Shown: positions 48,370-56,300, counted from the stretch's first letter. The stretch: 64,000 nucleotides of DNA from Levilactobacillus angrenensis (GCF_003946085.1 NZ_RHOB01000006.1:1-64000); one strand, 5' to 3'. The notes: generated by a model from the letters alone, not told the origin. Made by a program: numbers and translations.

Positions 48370-49180
48370 GGGTTATATTAAATTGCTTGTTTAAGTACTT
48401 TAAGTCGGTCAATCAGATTGACCCCGTACGTTTTTGGCAGTCCGTTATGGTTCCAAGCCATGACGAACCATGTACTGTGAATAGCACCGAACTCAATCAA
48501 TCCGACTGACCGAATAAGTACCGCTCTCGTTTAAAACGATAGCGAAACAGGTTACTTGAAATCACCTATTCACCAACATAGAGCGCCATTTTCCGCTGAA
48601 TTGCTTCGTGGCCGTTCTAAATGACCACGGATTTTCTAAATGTATTGGGTGCATTTAGCCAAGTCCGAATTTCGGACCTGGCTCGACCGTGATATTACTT
48701 ACTCGCCTGAGCGATTTTGAATGCTCTAAGTGAGGATGAACCACTTAGCCAAGTGAACATGCTTCATCTGCCCCGCCGTCCTAACAGAGTAGAAATTTTC
48801 GACCTTGTACCTGTTTCAACCACACCGCAATAAGTGGGCCAGTTACTCACCCTCGAATCATGACTGCGTGAACCGTCTTCACCTAGCAACCAGTCCCGTA
48901 TTTCGAGTTCACTTCTAGCCACCAATTACCCGTTAACCACACACCCTAGAACTTTTCACCGAAATTGGCGTAAAGTTGCCATCAGTTTTTAATTCAATCT
49001 GGCTCCCCAAAATTGGGGAATGAGGTCTTAGCAGCGTATTCCATCCGTCCACAGAGGGAGTACGCATAAGTACGCCATCAATTATTCTGCACGAGTGTGG
49101 AAAGGATACTCATTTTTTGAGCCTCCTTCCAAAAGAGGCCCTATCCGGTCCCTATGGGGATGCACGTTATCACTTATGAC
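48370..49180 (-). ncRNA. Candidate large structured RNA (GOLLD/ROOL-like), minus strand
   Basis: About 0.8 kb without coding frames that folds well only as minus-strand RNA. Helices: 48497-48521 with 48395-48421 (16 continuous pairs, two G-U, plus GUACUU/AAGUAC); 48657-48683 (about 12 pairs, one G-U); 48607-48629 (7 pairs, one G-U); 48726-48748 (CTAAGTG/CACTTAG); 49005-49018 (CCCC/GGGG); long-range 48807-48817 with 48544-48555. Each G-U pair would be an A-C mismatch on the plus strand. Size and prophage-like context fit the GOLLD or ROOL classes known from lactobacillus phages. The class is not proven. Confidence 0.6.
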
Positions 49181-49182
49181 AA

Positions 49183-49213
49183 ACAAAAGGGGGGTGGCAA
49201 ACCACCACCCCCA
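49183..49213 (-). terminator. Strong terminator within the non-coding block
   Basis: Minus strand GGGGGTGGTGGTTTGCCACC followed by CCCC and TTTTG: about 10 pairs, then a T tract. Ends transcripts from the late-type genes to the right and separates them from the large RNA. Confidence 0.75.
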
Positions 49214-49525
49214 TATTCATATCTTTAAATAAATGCCCCCCCACTTTTACGCTAGGCTTCCCCTGTGGGAGTAATGACTAGCCACTTACCGAAGATAAGT
49301 CAGAAACACGATCTATCCCGTACAATACTGTCGTGAATCGCTACTCTATTGGTGGTAGTCCCCACTATTTCCCTTATTATCCCATGTCCGTAACTGTAGT
49401 TACGCTCGTGTCTCGTAGTTGGAACTACACACCACTATTCAATCCCGAATAAATGTCAGCATTTGCAAGCATTCTGACTAGTATTTACGATCACGAACAA
49501 CCGTAGTTGAAGTTACCCTTGTTCG
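49214..49525 (-). other. Gene-free region with serial hairpins
   Basis: No coding frame. Hairpins at 49389-49404 (CGTAACT/AGTTACG), 49415-49428 (GTAGTT/AACTAC), 49455-49478 (GTCAG/CTGAC) and 49495-49524 (GAACAA/TTGTTC with an inner helix). Could be a 3' untranslated structured RNA of the upstream small gene, or a separate small RNA ended by the terminator at 49183-49213. Confidence 0.5.
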
Positions 49526-49696
49526 CTAGAAACGGATCACAATTAAGCCATCATCAGGCACCTCAAAGCTATCCTCTGTAATGGTCTCGTTGGTTCCCAT
49601 ATCATTAGTTGAATCGCTCCTAACCTTGACTACAGCGTCATTATCGAACTGTGAAAGGAACGCTATCATCTCACCAACTGTAAATGATTCGTCCAT
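49526..49696 (-). CDS. Small phage-type acidic protein, 56 residues
   Basis: ATG 49696 has GGTGGGG upstream. The product begins MDESFTVGEMIAFLSQFDN, is acidic and ends DDGLIVIRF. No family is recognised, but the length, charge and ending resemble small accessory proteins of lactobacillus phages. The protein-like composition and ribosome site make it more likely than an opposite-strand frame over the same bases. Bases 49697-50130 hold no supported gene. GGTGCAAC/GTTGCACC inverted repeats flank 49776-49814. Confidence 0.6.
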   Translation of the reverse strand: MDESFTVGEMIAFLSQFDNDAVVKVRSDSTNDMGTNETITEDSFEVPDDGLIVIRF

Positions 49697-50135
49697 GCTA
49701 CCCCACCTTTCTAACCAGTCATTTTATGACTCAATTAAACAACAATTCACGTCCATTGCATCCCCCGAATAGGTGCAACTTTGGGTGCACCCCTAAATTA
49801 GAAGGTTGCACCCTTTTCGTGTACTCTGAATGACTTCTTCAAGCCCTCACTTGTCAGCAATTGTCAGCATTATACAGCATGCTTAGGCTAGTAATTGCTG
49901 GTCTCTTATCCTTACTAGAATCCCATGCAGGCGGCACCTTTTTACCTGGATTCACCTTAATACTTCTAAGGGTACAACTCATATCATAAGGCCAATATTT
50001 ACCACCAAATGATCCCAACATCTCTCAACAATCCAGTTAGGGTTTGCAAGGGGGCAACGACTGGGGTTTATAAGGGTGTATGGCCCCGTCTCTGTCTGTT
50101 TGACCGTATCGGGGATGATTTGCTTAGGCCAATAG

Positions 50136-50164
50136 AAAAGGCCCCGACAACTAACGTCAAGGCC
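50136..50164 (-). terminator. Terminator of the DUF3102 fragment transcript
   Basis: Minus strand GGCCTTGACG / TGTCGGGGCC stem (10 pairs with G-U) and TTTTCTATT. Confidence 0.75.
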
Positions 50165-50166
50165 AC

Positions 50167-50475
50167 TCATTGTCTCACTGGTATAGCAGTCATCTCATCG
50201 GGTTTCTTAACCTCACCTGAATCAAGTTTCTGCAGCTTATCGCGTTCAGACTCAGGCATAGTGGAAATCATGTATAATACCTCGAGCCCCAAATGATTCG
50301 ACGTCGAATCATTTGAAAGTGAATCAGAAACTTTAATAAATTTCTGTGCTTGTCCACGATCCATGTTGATTGACTCGAGCCATTTCAAATATTCCCCATG
50401 CGCCAAATCGTTCTCTTTAACCCACTTTAACCGCCGACCAATCTCAAAGATTGCCTGGCCGCCGGTCCTATTAAA
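50167..50475 (-). pseudogene. DUF3102 phage protein, 5'-truncated
   Basis: The open frame reads GGQAIFEIGRRLKWVKENDL, then AHGEYLKWLESINMDRGQAQ and KFIKVSDSL, the core of DUF3102 proteins of Gram-positive phages. The first plausible Met (50406) lies inside this conserved core. Upstream the frame runs into the 3' end of the next gene with no start. So the N-terminus was lost, probably when the 203-residue gene was inserted. A truncated 79-residue product from 50406 is possible. Confidence 0.65.
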
Positions 50476-50492
50476 AATGACGATAAATTCTG

Positions 50493-51104
50493 TTAAACTT
50501 GATTGCTTATCGTATCCAACCTATTTCGTATTTCAACAGTGACATTATCTACTTCGCTTTTTAAGGTCTCATGTAAATCAAGGTTTTTCTCCAATCCAGC
50601 CACATTAGTAGCATATTTTCTCATAGAAGGCATGAACCACTTATATGTGAAAAGGTTATGTAGACCATTCATACTTTTCGTTATGCTTTCTAATTTATTG
50701 TTTACGCTCCCAGAATAAAACGGTGCATTTTCACGTCTAACCCGAGAAAAGTCATTAAAAGCCTGAACAAAATCTTCATCTCGTTGTTTCATAACCGCTA
50801 ACTGGTCGTCGGGCTTTTCGGGTAAGCTATCCATAATCGGTTGCAATAGACTTGAGGCATCATATGCTGCAATCAAACTTTTTGACAAATCTTTATAAAT
50901 TTCCAGTTCTAAATCAAATCGTTTTTGGCTGATATGTGACTTATCACTTAATTGATGCCTCATAGATTCCAGTTCTTTCTCAGTTTCCTTTCTGGAATGT
51001 TCCGCATCACGTTGCTTGACTATAGTCCAAATTCCTCCAATGATAGTGGTAAACCACAGAAGAGGGCTCATCTGACTGAAAACATCCACGACTATTTTCC
51101 ACAT
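50493..51104 (-). CDS. Membrane-anchored coiled-coil protein
   Basis: 203 residues. One N-terminal membrane helix (SPLLWFTTIIGGIWTIV, about 13-29) is followed by a long helical, charged region (AEHSRKETEKELESMRHQL) and an all-helical C-terminal domain. AT-rich. No family recognised. Its 3' end overlaps the broken DUF3102 frame, so it looks like a later arrival in the element. A role in superinfection exclusion or defence is conceivable but unsupported. ATG 51104 follows AAAGGAGAAAAG. Confidence 0.65.
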   Translation of the reverse strand: MWKIVVDVFSQMSPLLWFTTIIGGIWTIVKQRDAEHSRKETEKELESMRHQLSDKSHISQKRFDLELEIYKDLSKSLIAAYDASSLLQPIMDSLPEKPDDQLAVMKQRDEDFVQAFNDFSRVRRENAPFYSGSVNNKLESITKSMNGLHNLFTYKWFMPSMRKYATNVAGLEKNLDLHETLKSEVDNVTVEIRNRLDTISNQV

Positions 51105-51143
51105 TTTTCTTTTCTCCTTTAAGTATAACTATCCGTAGAATAA

Positions 51144-51168
51144 CAAAACCCCAGCGTCTCCGCTAGGG
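51144..51168 (-). terminator. Terminator of arpU
   Basis: Minus strand CCCTAGCG-GAGA-CGCTGGGG (GNRA-type loop) then TTTTG. Confidence 0.75.
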
Positions 51169-51176
51169 CCAGTCTT

Positions 51177-51629
51177 CTATTCTGCTTGGTAAATGTGTAA
51201 GTCGTCCAGAAAGTAACAGTCAGCGAACTCTAACAACGCCTGTGGCTTGTATAAGTGGGAGTAGCTAGACCCGGACCGACCTAGGGCCATATAGCATTGC
51301 GTATCAGAGTAGTTTTTGAAATATAGCATGTTCAATATATCTTGGCTTTCTTGATCGCATTGGCTAATAGCCTGTTTAACTTGCTTAACAACCTGCTCTG
51401 CGTATAGATGCTGGACTATTCGCCGATCACTGTCATTGTCACTACTAGACCCCTTAGGCATCCCGTCTAAGCGCTGTGAGCGTAGTTCAGTTAACGACTT
51501 TGAAGTTATCCGAACCATACGCGGTAACGTCCGAGACAGGAAACTAGCCACCTTCTGCCGGGTCTTCTTCTCGTCTACCTCTGGAAAGACGTCACTCATA
51601 CCTACATTCTTGAAATCAATATCTGTCAC
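51177..51629 (-). CDS. ArpU-family phage late transcriptional regulator
   Basis: 150 residues matching the ArpU/RinA-like pattern: an N-terminal DEKKTRQKVASFLSRTLPRM, then a C-terminal sigma-like HTH (DILNMLYFKNYSDTQCYMAL, YLALGRS-type ending). In phages these proteins switch on late genes. In a satellite they may sense or borrow helper control. GTG 51629 lies 9 bases after GGGAG. A TATATTGTACC promoter-like word is upstream. Confidence 0.75.
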   Translation of the reverse strand: MTDIDFKNVGMSDVFPEVDEKKTRQKVASFLSRTLPRMVRITSKSLTELRSQRLDGMPKGSSSDNDSDRRIVQHLYAEQVVKQVKQAISQCDQESQDILNMLYFKNYSDTQCYMALGRSGSSYSHLYKPQALLEFADCYFLDDLHIYQAE

Positions 51630-51722
51630 CGTTAGCAGCTCCCATCAGTCTAGTTGTCAGTGGTACAATATAACTATTCGGAGTGATTGGTGAGGGCTGT
51701 TAGCGCGGCCTTTTTATTTTGG

Positions 51723-51950
51723 TTTCGACATCGAAAAGATGTGCGCAATTTTGCGCTAAGTTCATTTGAAGGACTTAGGGGGGACTGCCGAAAATACGGC
51801 TACCAGAGTTGAGCTGAATATTCAGCCCAATTGAAGATGAATGGGTATTCGTGTACCCTTTTCAGTTATAGTCCTAAACTTGCAGTTTGACAGTTCAGCC
51901 TAATTTGACTGCTCAATTTTGAGCCATCAAACTCAGTCAACTTGATTGAC
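51723..51950. repeat. Cluster of nine short palindromes
   Basis: Inverted repeats in close series: 51723-51736 (TTTCGA/TCGAAA), 51743-51756 (GCGCAATTTTGCGC), 51756-51778 (CTAAGT/ACTTAG), 51787-51800 (GCCG/CGGC), 51813-51826 (GCTGAATATTCAGC), 51843-51858 (GGGTA/TACCC), 51876-51888 (AAACT/AGTTT), 51911-51924 (GCTCA/TGAGC), 51936-51950 (GTCAA/TTGAC). All have different stems and AT-rich loops. No coding frame. Not a CRISPR or simple iteron array. Confidence 0.65.
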
Positions 51951-52396
51951 CCACTTTCTCTTTCGCGCAGAACCCTTTCTCTTTTCTTAGATCCAGTGGT
52001 TCAGAGGGGTAGCTTCCTTTAAGCTGGTAATCATGTCCTTTTAAATATATAAGTGAATCCTGTATAGGCATTCTGTTTCATGATTGTATTGATCTAATCA
52101 AGCTAATCATTATTATTACGATTGTCCAAATATTTCAGTCTAATTTTAATTATTTACTTCATTGCTAATTTCACAATCCAAAATAGGGGTCATTTGCCCT
52201 ACAAAGGGTTTTTCTTAAATTCTTTAATTCTTAACATTCTTGTTTGTGTGCATGTGAATTGCAAGAGTTGTGTATTCTGACCGCATTTTAAAAGTAGTCG
52301 TTGTGGCTAGTACTTACTCTGCCAAGGAAAGCCACTGATAAAATGGGTGTGCAAAATAGAAAGTGAATTGAAACAAGATTGAAAGTAAATTTGATT
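51951..52396. other. AT-rich gene-free stretch, possible origin
   Basis: Very AT-rich 0.4 kb (e.g. TTTAAATATATAAG at 52040) next to the palindrome cluster and to the replication-type gene. No ribosome-site-backed frame on either strand. A replication origin of the element is a reasonable guess, not a demonstration. Confidence 0.4.
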
Positions 52397-52762
52397 TCAT
52401 TCGTCTTCGTCAACCTGATACCTATTCCAATTCGTTATGGTCACCACACTATATTCGGAATAGGAATGAACCCGAATCATCCCCGACTTCTTAAATTCAT
52501 TGACCCACCGCCATATTGTATCTGGACTACGTTGATATCTTTTACTTAACCCTTCGTTATATTCCCGTGCTAACGAAAAACGGCCGGTCATGAGTTCTCC
52601 ACGCTGTATCTGTTTACGCATCCCACTTTGAAAGCTATAGTCCTTACTATGATTGGCTTTCATCAGCATTATTTCCCAGAGTCTCAACTTTAGTGGGTCA
52701 TGCCAGACTGCCGAATCTCGAATCTTTCGATATATCTTTACATAACCCCTATTAGTTGCCAT
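52397..52762 (-). CDS. Phage replication-type HTH protein
   Basis: 121 residues. GYVKIYRKIRDSAVWHDPLK and QIQRGELMTGRFSLAREY, then RYQRSPDTIWRWVNEFKKSG, are the pattern of N-terminal replisome-organiser/DnaD-like winged-helix proteins of phages. Short, ending where such proteins often continue into a DnaD domain, so it may be the N-terminal part only. ATG 52762 follows AGGGGG. In the rightward early cluster on the minus strand. Confidence 0.65.
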   Translation of the reverse strand: MATNRGYVKIYRKIRDSAVWHDPLKLRLWEIMLMKANHSKDYSFQSGMRKQIQRGELMTGRFSLAREYNEGLSKRYQRSPDTIWRWVNEFKKSGMIRVHSYSEYSVVTITNWNRYQVDEDE

Positions 52763-52772
52763 AATTCACCCC

Positions 52773-53036
52773 CTATCTGCCACGGTGAGCGTCTGCATCG
52801 AGTAGCTGCCCTATTTGGTCGTCAACTTGCTGTAGGTTATTTCTGGTCATGATGCTAAGCCAATTAACGCTGTCGAATATCCGTTCAGCTTCATAGCCAA
52901 CGCCCTTCATGTCGATTTTTCCTTGTCGGTAGTCACCCACCACATTAGAGAGAACATCCAGCATTTCAACCACTGCAAACTCCATACTCTCCGCTTCAAT
53001 CACCGTTGCTTTTACATCGTTTAAATCAAAATCCAT
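52773..53036 (-). CDS. Small phage protein, 87 residues
   Basis: MDFDLNDVKATVIEAESMEF, acidic and helical, not recognised. ATG 53036, 10 bases after GGAG. An in-frame start 39 bases upstream has no such site. Tightly packed between the 39-residue gene and the replication-type gene, 10 bases before the latter, so part of one operon. Confidence 0.6.
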   Translation of the reverse strand: MDFDLNDVKATVIEAESMEFAVVEMLDVLSNVVGDYRQGKIDMKGVGYEAERIFDSVNWLSIMTRNNLQQVDDQIGQLLDADAHRGR

Positions 53037-53040
53037 TGTC

Positions 53041-53160
53041 TTAGGTCTCCATTTCGTGATAAAATGAAGCCACAAAAGGCCTTATCAGGTCTGCATATTC
53101 TGCATTCGTCCACGCTAACTCGCCAAAGTAATAGCTGGATTTTTTTGTGCCTTCATTCAT
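53041..53160 (-). CDS. Small phage protein, 39 residues
   Basis: ATG 53160 preceded by TTGGAG, 9 bases away. Begins MNEGTKKSSYYFGELAWTN and ends YHEMET, with TAA 2 bases before the next ATG. The ordered spacing with neighbours and protein-like composition support it as a real short gene of the early operon. Confidence 0.55.
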   Translation of the reverse strand: MNEGTKKSSYYFGELAWTNAEYADLIRPFVASFYHEMET

Positions 53161-53255
53161 TGTTTCTAACTCCAATACAGCGGAAAACTCCGCTCAATTC
53201 AATAACAAATCGTTATACAATATCTGCCGACTAAATCCATCACCCTGCCGTGGTT

Positions 53256-53525
53256 TTAGATTTGATGTTCCATCATAAATTTGTCGGCTGACACCTTACT
53301 GATACGGCTGATATTGCCAACCGTGGTTACCTGTAATCCCTGATTAATGAACTCTGTAAGCGTCTGTGGTGCTATGTGGAGATACTTAGCCGCTTCTTGC
53401 TTAGTCATGTAAGGGCCATACTTCTGACGCTCCCCAGCTTCCTTGAAAGCCACGATAGCCATCTTCTGCATGACGGATCCGATCTGGTTCATTGACTTAT
53501 CTGACAGTTCAAATGGAATTTCCAT
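53256..53525 (-). CDS. Excisionase-like HTH protein
   Basis: 89 residues: a helical N-terminus, then GPYMTKQEAAKYLHIAPQTL and TEFINQGLQVTTVGNISRIS, the winged-helix pattern of excisionase/MerR-like DNA-binding proteins. Probable Xis guiding integrase direction. ATG 53525 follows CAGGAGGCG. Second or third gene of the early transcript. Confidence 0.7.
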   Translation of the reverse strand: MEIPFELSDKSMNQIGSVMQKMAIVAFKEAGERQKYGPYMTKQEAAKYLHIAPQTLTEFINQGLQVTTVGNISRISKVSADKFMMEHQI

Positions 53526-53541
53526 TCTGTACGCCTCCTGA

Positions 53542-54225
53542 TTAGCCTGTAATGGCTTGTTGTGGCTTTTCTAGCTTAATCTGATAAATAATACCTTGGT
53601 TAGCTAACGTGGCCTTAATCTGCTTGTAATCCATGCCTAACTCAATCAATACGCTTGTTTGTGACTTAACCTTACTTAAAGCAGCAGCTTCATCCGCCGT
53701 TAAGTATTCCGTAATGTTCTTACCCTTGGGGATGCTCCGTAGCTCGCGTATTTGCCTTGCATTAAGCCCCAACGCTTGCATATACATAAGGCTGTTAACG
53801 TACATATATGCCTTGTCCCTAAATTGGTCGCTGTCTCTAACGGCATCCCTCAAGCTCTTCGATGACTGCTTACCGAACTTGAAAGCCACACGTCGGGCTA
53901 TTAATTCTTCCTTCATGGCGTAAAATTCTTCGTTTAAGGCATCCTTAAATCTAACTACCTGCGGGGTGTTATGAAACAAAGTAATCAGGAATGATGATTG
54001 CTTTTCATTAAGCTGGTACACTTTTTTCAACCGTCCCGCTTTCGTTCGTTGCATTTCAAATGCAACGTAGCTCCATTTACCCTTTCGGCTTATTATCCGG
54101 TGATACCGGTAAATCAGCGAGTTAACCGCATGATGGGTTAGCCCTGCGTACTTCGCGATAATATCGCCGGTGGTATATGGCTCTGCGTTCACACTACCAT
54201 CGGTAAGAAACACTAGTTCATTCAT
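53542..54225 (-). CDS. Rha-family phage regulatory protein
   Basis: 227 residues. The N-terminal Rha domain appears in HHAVNSLIYRYHRIISRKGK, then VYQLNEKQSSFLITLFHNT and VVRFKDALNEEFYAMKEEL. The C-terminal region has a helical DNA-binding look (LSKVKSQTSVLIELGMDYKQ). Rha proteins modulate phage lysogeny or host takeover. ATG 54225 has AGGAGGTG about 12 bases upstream. It follows the small HTH gene by 17 bases. Confidence 0.72.
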   Translation of the reverse strand: MNELVFLTDGSVNAEPYTTGDIIAKYAGLTHHAVNSLIYRYHRIISRKGKWSYVAFEMQRTKAGRLKKVYQLNEKQSSFLITLFHNTPQVVRFKDALNEEFYAMKEELIARRVAFKFGKQSSKSLRDAVRDSDQFRDKAYMYVNSLMYMQALGLNARQIRELRSIPKGKNITEYLTADEAAALSKVKSQTSVLIELGMDYKQIKATLANQGIIYQIKLEKPQQAITG

Positions 54226-54242
54226 ACGGACCCGGACACCTC

Positions 54243-54437
54243 CTAAACTTGCTTATAAAGCCAATCATTTAACTTATTAGCTGTACCAACTCGAACATTG
54301 GTACGCTCACCGGTTAAAATCTTATCCAACGTCCAACGGCTGACTCCCGTTTCCTTTGAAAGGGATAGGACATTTAAGTTCAATTCACCACGCTTTCTGC
54401 GCACGGCCGTTAGCATATCCTTAGAAATTTGTGCCAT
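54243..54437 (-). CDS. Small HTH protein, Cro-like
   Basis: 64 residues with an HTH: LNLNVLSLSKETGVSRWTLD and a following KILTGERTNVR. Divergent from the CI-like repressor across shared operators, the position of Cro. First gene of the early minus-strand transcript. ATG 54437 follows GAAAGGAGG. Confidence 0.72.
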   Translation of the reverse strand: MAQISKDMLTAVRRKRGELNLNVLSLSKETGVSRWTLDKILTGERTNVRVGTANKLNDWLYKQV

Positions 54438-54459
54438 TCAGTTCAGCCTCCTTTCGTAG

Positions 54460-54539
54460 CTACATTTGTGGAACTAAAATTATTCTACAAAAGTAGAAAT
54501 ATTTTGTCAACTACATTTGTAGAATAACTATGCTATAAT
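54460..54539. promoter_or_regulatory. Lysogeny switch: three operators and divergent promoters
   Basis: Operators CTACATTTGTGG (54460-54471), CTACAAAAGTAG (54485-54496) and CTACATTTGTAG (54511-54522), starts 25 and 26 bp apart. Minus-strand promoter TTGACA (54505-54510), 17-base spacer, TAGAAT (54482-54487) is covered by the middle operator. The plus-strand extended -10 TGCTATAAT (54531-54539) serves the repressor gene. Structure typical of a CI/Cro control region. Confidence 0.85.
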
Positions 54540-54568
54540 ACTAATTAAATCGTTATGGAGGTGATTTT

Positions 54569-55063
54569 TTGAATCGAATTAAGGAGCTACGATTAAAGCA
54601 TAATTTGACCTTAAAAGAACTTTCTACTAGAACAGGAATTTCTGTTTCTTCATTGAGCGCTTATGAACGTGGCGATCGATCTCCCAAAATAGAAGCACTT
54701 GAAACACTCGCCAAGACGTTCGATGTTCCATTATTCTACTTAGATGGTTCTGCTGGCCGTGATGGTCAAATAAGAGAGGTCGCACCCTACCTAACGCTTA
54801 ATGATGATGGAACTATCGCACTTAACATTCCTGATGATTTTCAAAAGGAAATCCAAAAAACTTACAATGAAATACCTGAGCCAGCACAATTCGGTTTTGA
54901 TGTATTTAATGACGTTTGGGAAAAAGTCGACGAGTTTGCATTCAAAGTTCCACCTTACATTAAAGATGCTGTGAACCTATACTTCTTAAAGCTCTTAAGT
55001 CGTGCCAACTACACCGATCAAACGGGAAATGATCCAACTCATGGACACAACAGTTTCAATTAA
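54569..55063 (+). CDS. CI-like (Xre) repressor
   Basis: 164 residues from TTG 54569 after GGAGGTGA. N-terminal HTH_3 domain (KHNLTLKELSTRTGISVSSL and AYERGDRSPKIEALETLAK). The C-terminal half has no LexA-type Ser-Lys protease motif that I can see. So release may use a partner or helper-phage protein, as with satellite repressors. Precedes the integrase on the same strand. Confidence 0.78.
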   Translation: MNRIKELRLKHNLTLKELSTRTGISVSSLSAYERGDRSPKIEALETLAKTFDVPLFYLDGSAGRDGQIREVAPYLTLNDDGTIALNIPDDFQKEIQKTYNEIPEPAQFGFDVFNDVWEKVDEFAFKVPPYIKDAVNLYFLKLLSRANYTDQTGNDPTHGHNSFN

Positions 55064-55127
55064 ATAGCCATCTCCACATTTCTTACATAACATCGCCCTG
55101 CCGTGGTACGTTATGGAGGGATTAACA

Positions 55128-56276
55128 ATGGCAAACTTTAAGCAATACACCAAGACGAACGGAACCAAGGCATGGGAATACACGTTGTCTCTAGGCTTTG
55201 ACCCAGCTTCTGGTAAGCGGGTACGTTCACACAAGCGCGGTTTCCAGTCCAAAAAGGAAGCCCAAATAGCAGCAGGTCGTGAGGAATCATCGGTATACGA
55301 TCATGGCATTAAATCAGGTCGTAAACAGTCCTTTCAGGAAGTCTACGACCTGTTTATGGTTCAGTATCAAAAGACGGTTAAGAGTAGCACTCTGCGCAAG
55401 GCGTTGGGCTTCTACCATAACCACATTCTCCCCGCGTTCGGCAAGAAGGATATTAAGAAGGTCACACCGCTTCAATGTCAACACGTCATTAACGACTGGT
55501 CTAAGTCCATTCAAGACCCTAAGAAGGTCATGAACTACGCCAGCAAGGTGTTTCAGTACGCAATGCGTATGGAACTGATACAGCGTGATCCAACTAAGCT
55601 CATCACCATTCCAGAACGGAAAGACAAGCCAACCGGGGATATTGACGGTAACTTCTACGACAAGGACGAACTCAATCTCTTTTTCCAATGCCTGAACAAA
55701 GAACGTAATGAAAAGGCCAAAACCCTATTTAGGATTCTGGCTTATACAGGGATGCGTAAGGGCGAGTGTCTGGCTCTGAAATACTCTGACATAGACTTCA
55801 CCACTGGCACCATCTCAATTACACGCACGCTGTCCAATGGCGTTGATGGTCTCATGCTGGAAACACCTAAGACGCGTGCCTCTATTCGGACTATTGATAT
55901 TGACCCGGAGACGCTGAACGTGATTAATCGTTGGCGGTTCACCCAAAAGAAGGCCATGCTCATGCTAGGATTCAACATTGGCAACGACCCCGACCAATTC
56001 GTTTTCACCAACAATAAAAACAATCTGCTGACGCCTTCCCGTACGACTATCTGGCTCGATCAGATTATCAACAAGTACGGATTGAAGCGCATCACCACGC
56101 ACGGCTTCCGACACACGCACGCTAGTATGCTTTTTGAAGCCGGTGCATCCATCAAGCAGGTACAACAACGGCTAGGCCATGCAGACGCGCAAACAACTCT
56201 GAACGTCTATACCCACGTCTCCAAACACGCTAAGAAAGACACCATTAACAAGTTCGTTAAGTATATGGAATCCTAG
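55128..56276 (+). CDS. int: Tyrosine-type site-specific integrase
   Basis: 382 residues: N-terminal arm-binding domain (KQYTKTNGTKAWEYTLSLGF), core-binding SAM-like domain, catalytic domain with TGMRKGE (Arg), HGFRHTHASMLFE (His-x-x-Arg), LGHADAQTTL and the nucleophile Tyr in LNVYTHV. ATG 55128 lies 7 bases after GGAGGG. The ATG at 55113 is part of that site. It is 90 bases from the tRNA 3' end, the usual place for an integrase that uses this att site. Confidence 0.93.
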   Translation: MANFKQYTKTNGTKAWEYTLSLGFDPASGKRVRSHKRGFQSKKEAQIAAGREESSVYDHGIKSGRKQSFQEVYDLFMVQYQKTVKSSTLRKALGFYHNHILPAFGKKDIKKVTPLQCQHVINDWSKSIQDPKKVMNYASKVFQYAMRMELIQRDPTKLITIPERKDKPTGDIDGNFYDKDELNLFFQCLNKERNEKAKTLFRILAYTGMRKGECLALKYSDIDFTTGTISITRTLSNGVDGLMLETPKTRASIRTIDIDPETLNVINRWRFTQKKAMLMLGFNIGNDPDQFVFTNNKNNLLTPSRTTIWLDQIINKYGLKRITTHGFRHTHASMLFEAGASIKQVQQRLGHADAQTTLNVYTHVSKHAKKDTINKFVKYMES

Positions 56277-56280
56277 CAAT

Positions 56281-56300
56281 TGTCACCAAAAGTGTCACCA
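56281..56300 (+). promoter_or_regulatory. Arm-type integrase sites, right end
   Basis: Two TGTCACCA copies, starting at 56281 and 56293, matching the three at 47330-47359. A hairpin ACGCTAG/CTAGCGT (56310-56329) follows. Confidence 0.7.

Noticed and set aside
48370-49180. Group I or II intron
   Set aside because: No intron-encoded protein, no interrupted gene at the borders, and no domain V-like hairpin recognised. A stand-alone RNA fits better.
49581-49772. 63-codon plus-strand frame in the element
   Set aside because: The opposite strand holds a shorter frame with a ribosome site and phage-like acidic composition.
49979-50170. 63-codon minus-strand frame after the DUF3102 fragment
   Set aside because: A clear terminator hairpin lies inside its first codons and no ribosome site precedes it.
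51723-51950. CRISPR array
   Set aside because: The palindromes have different sequences, there is no constant repeat or spacer length, and no cas genes are present.
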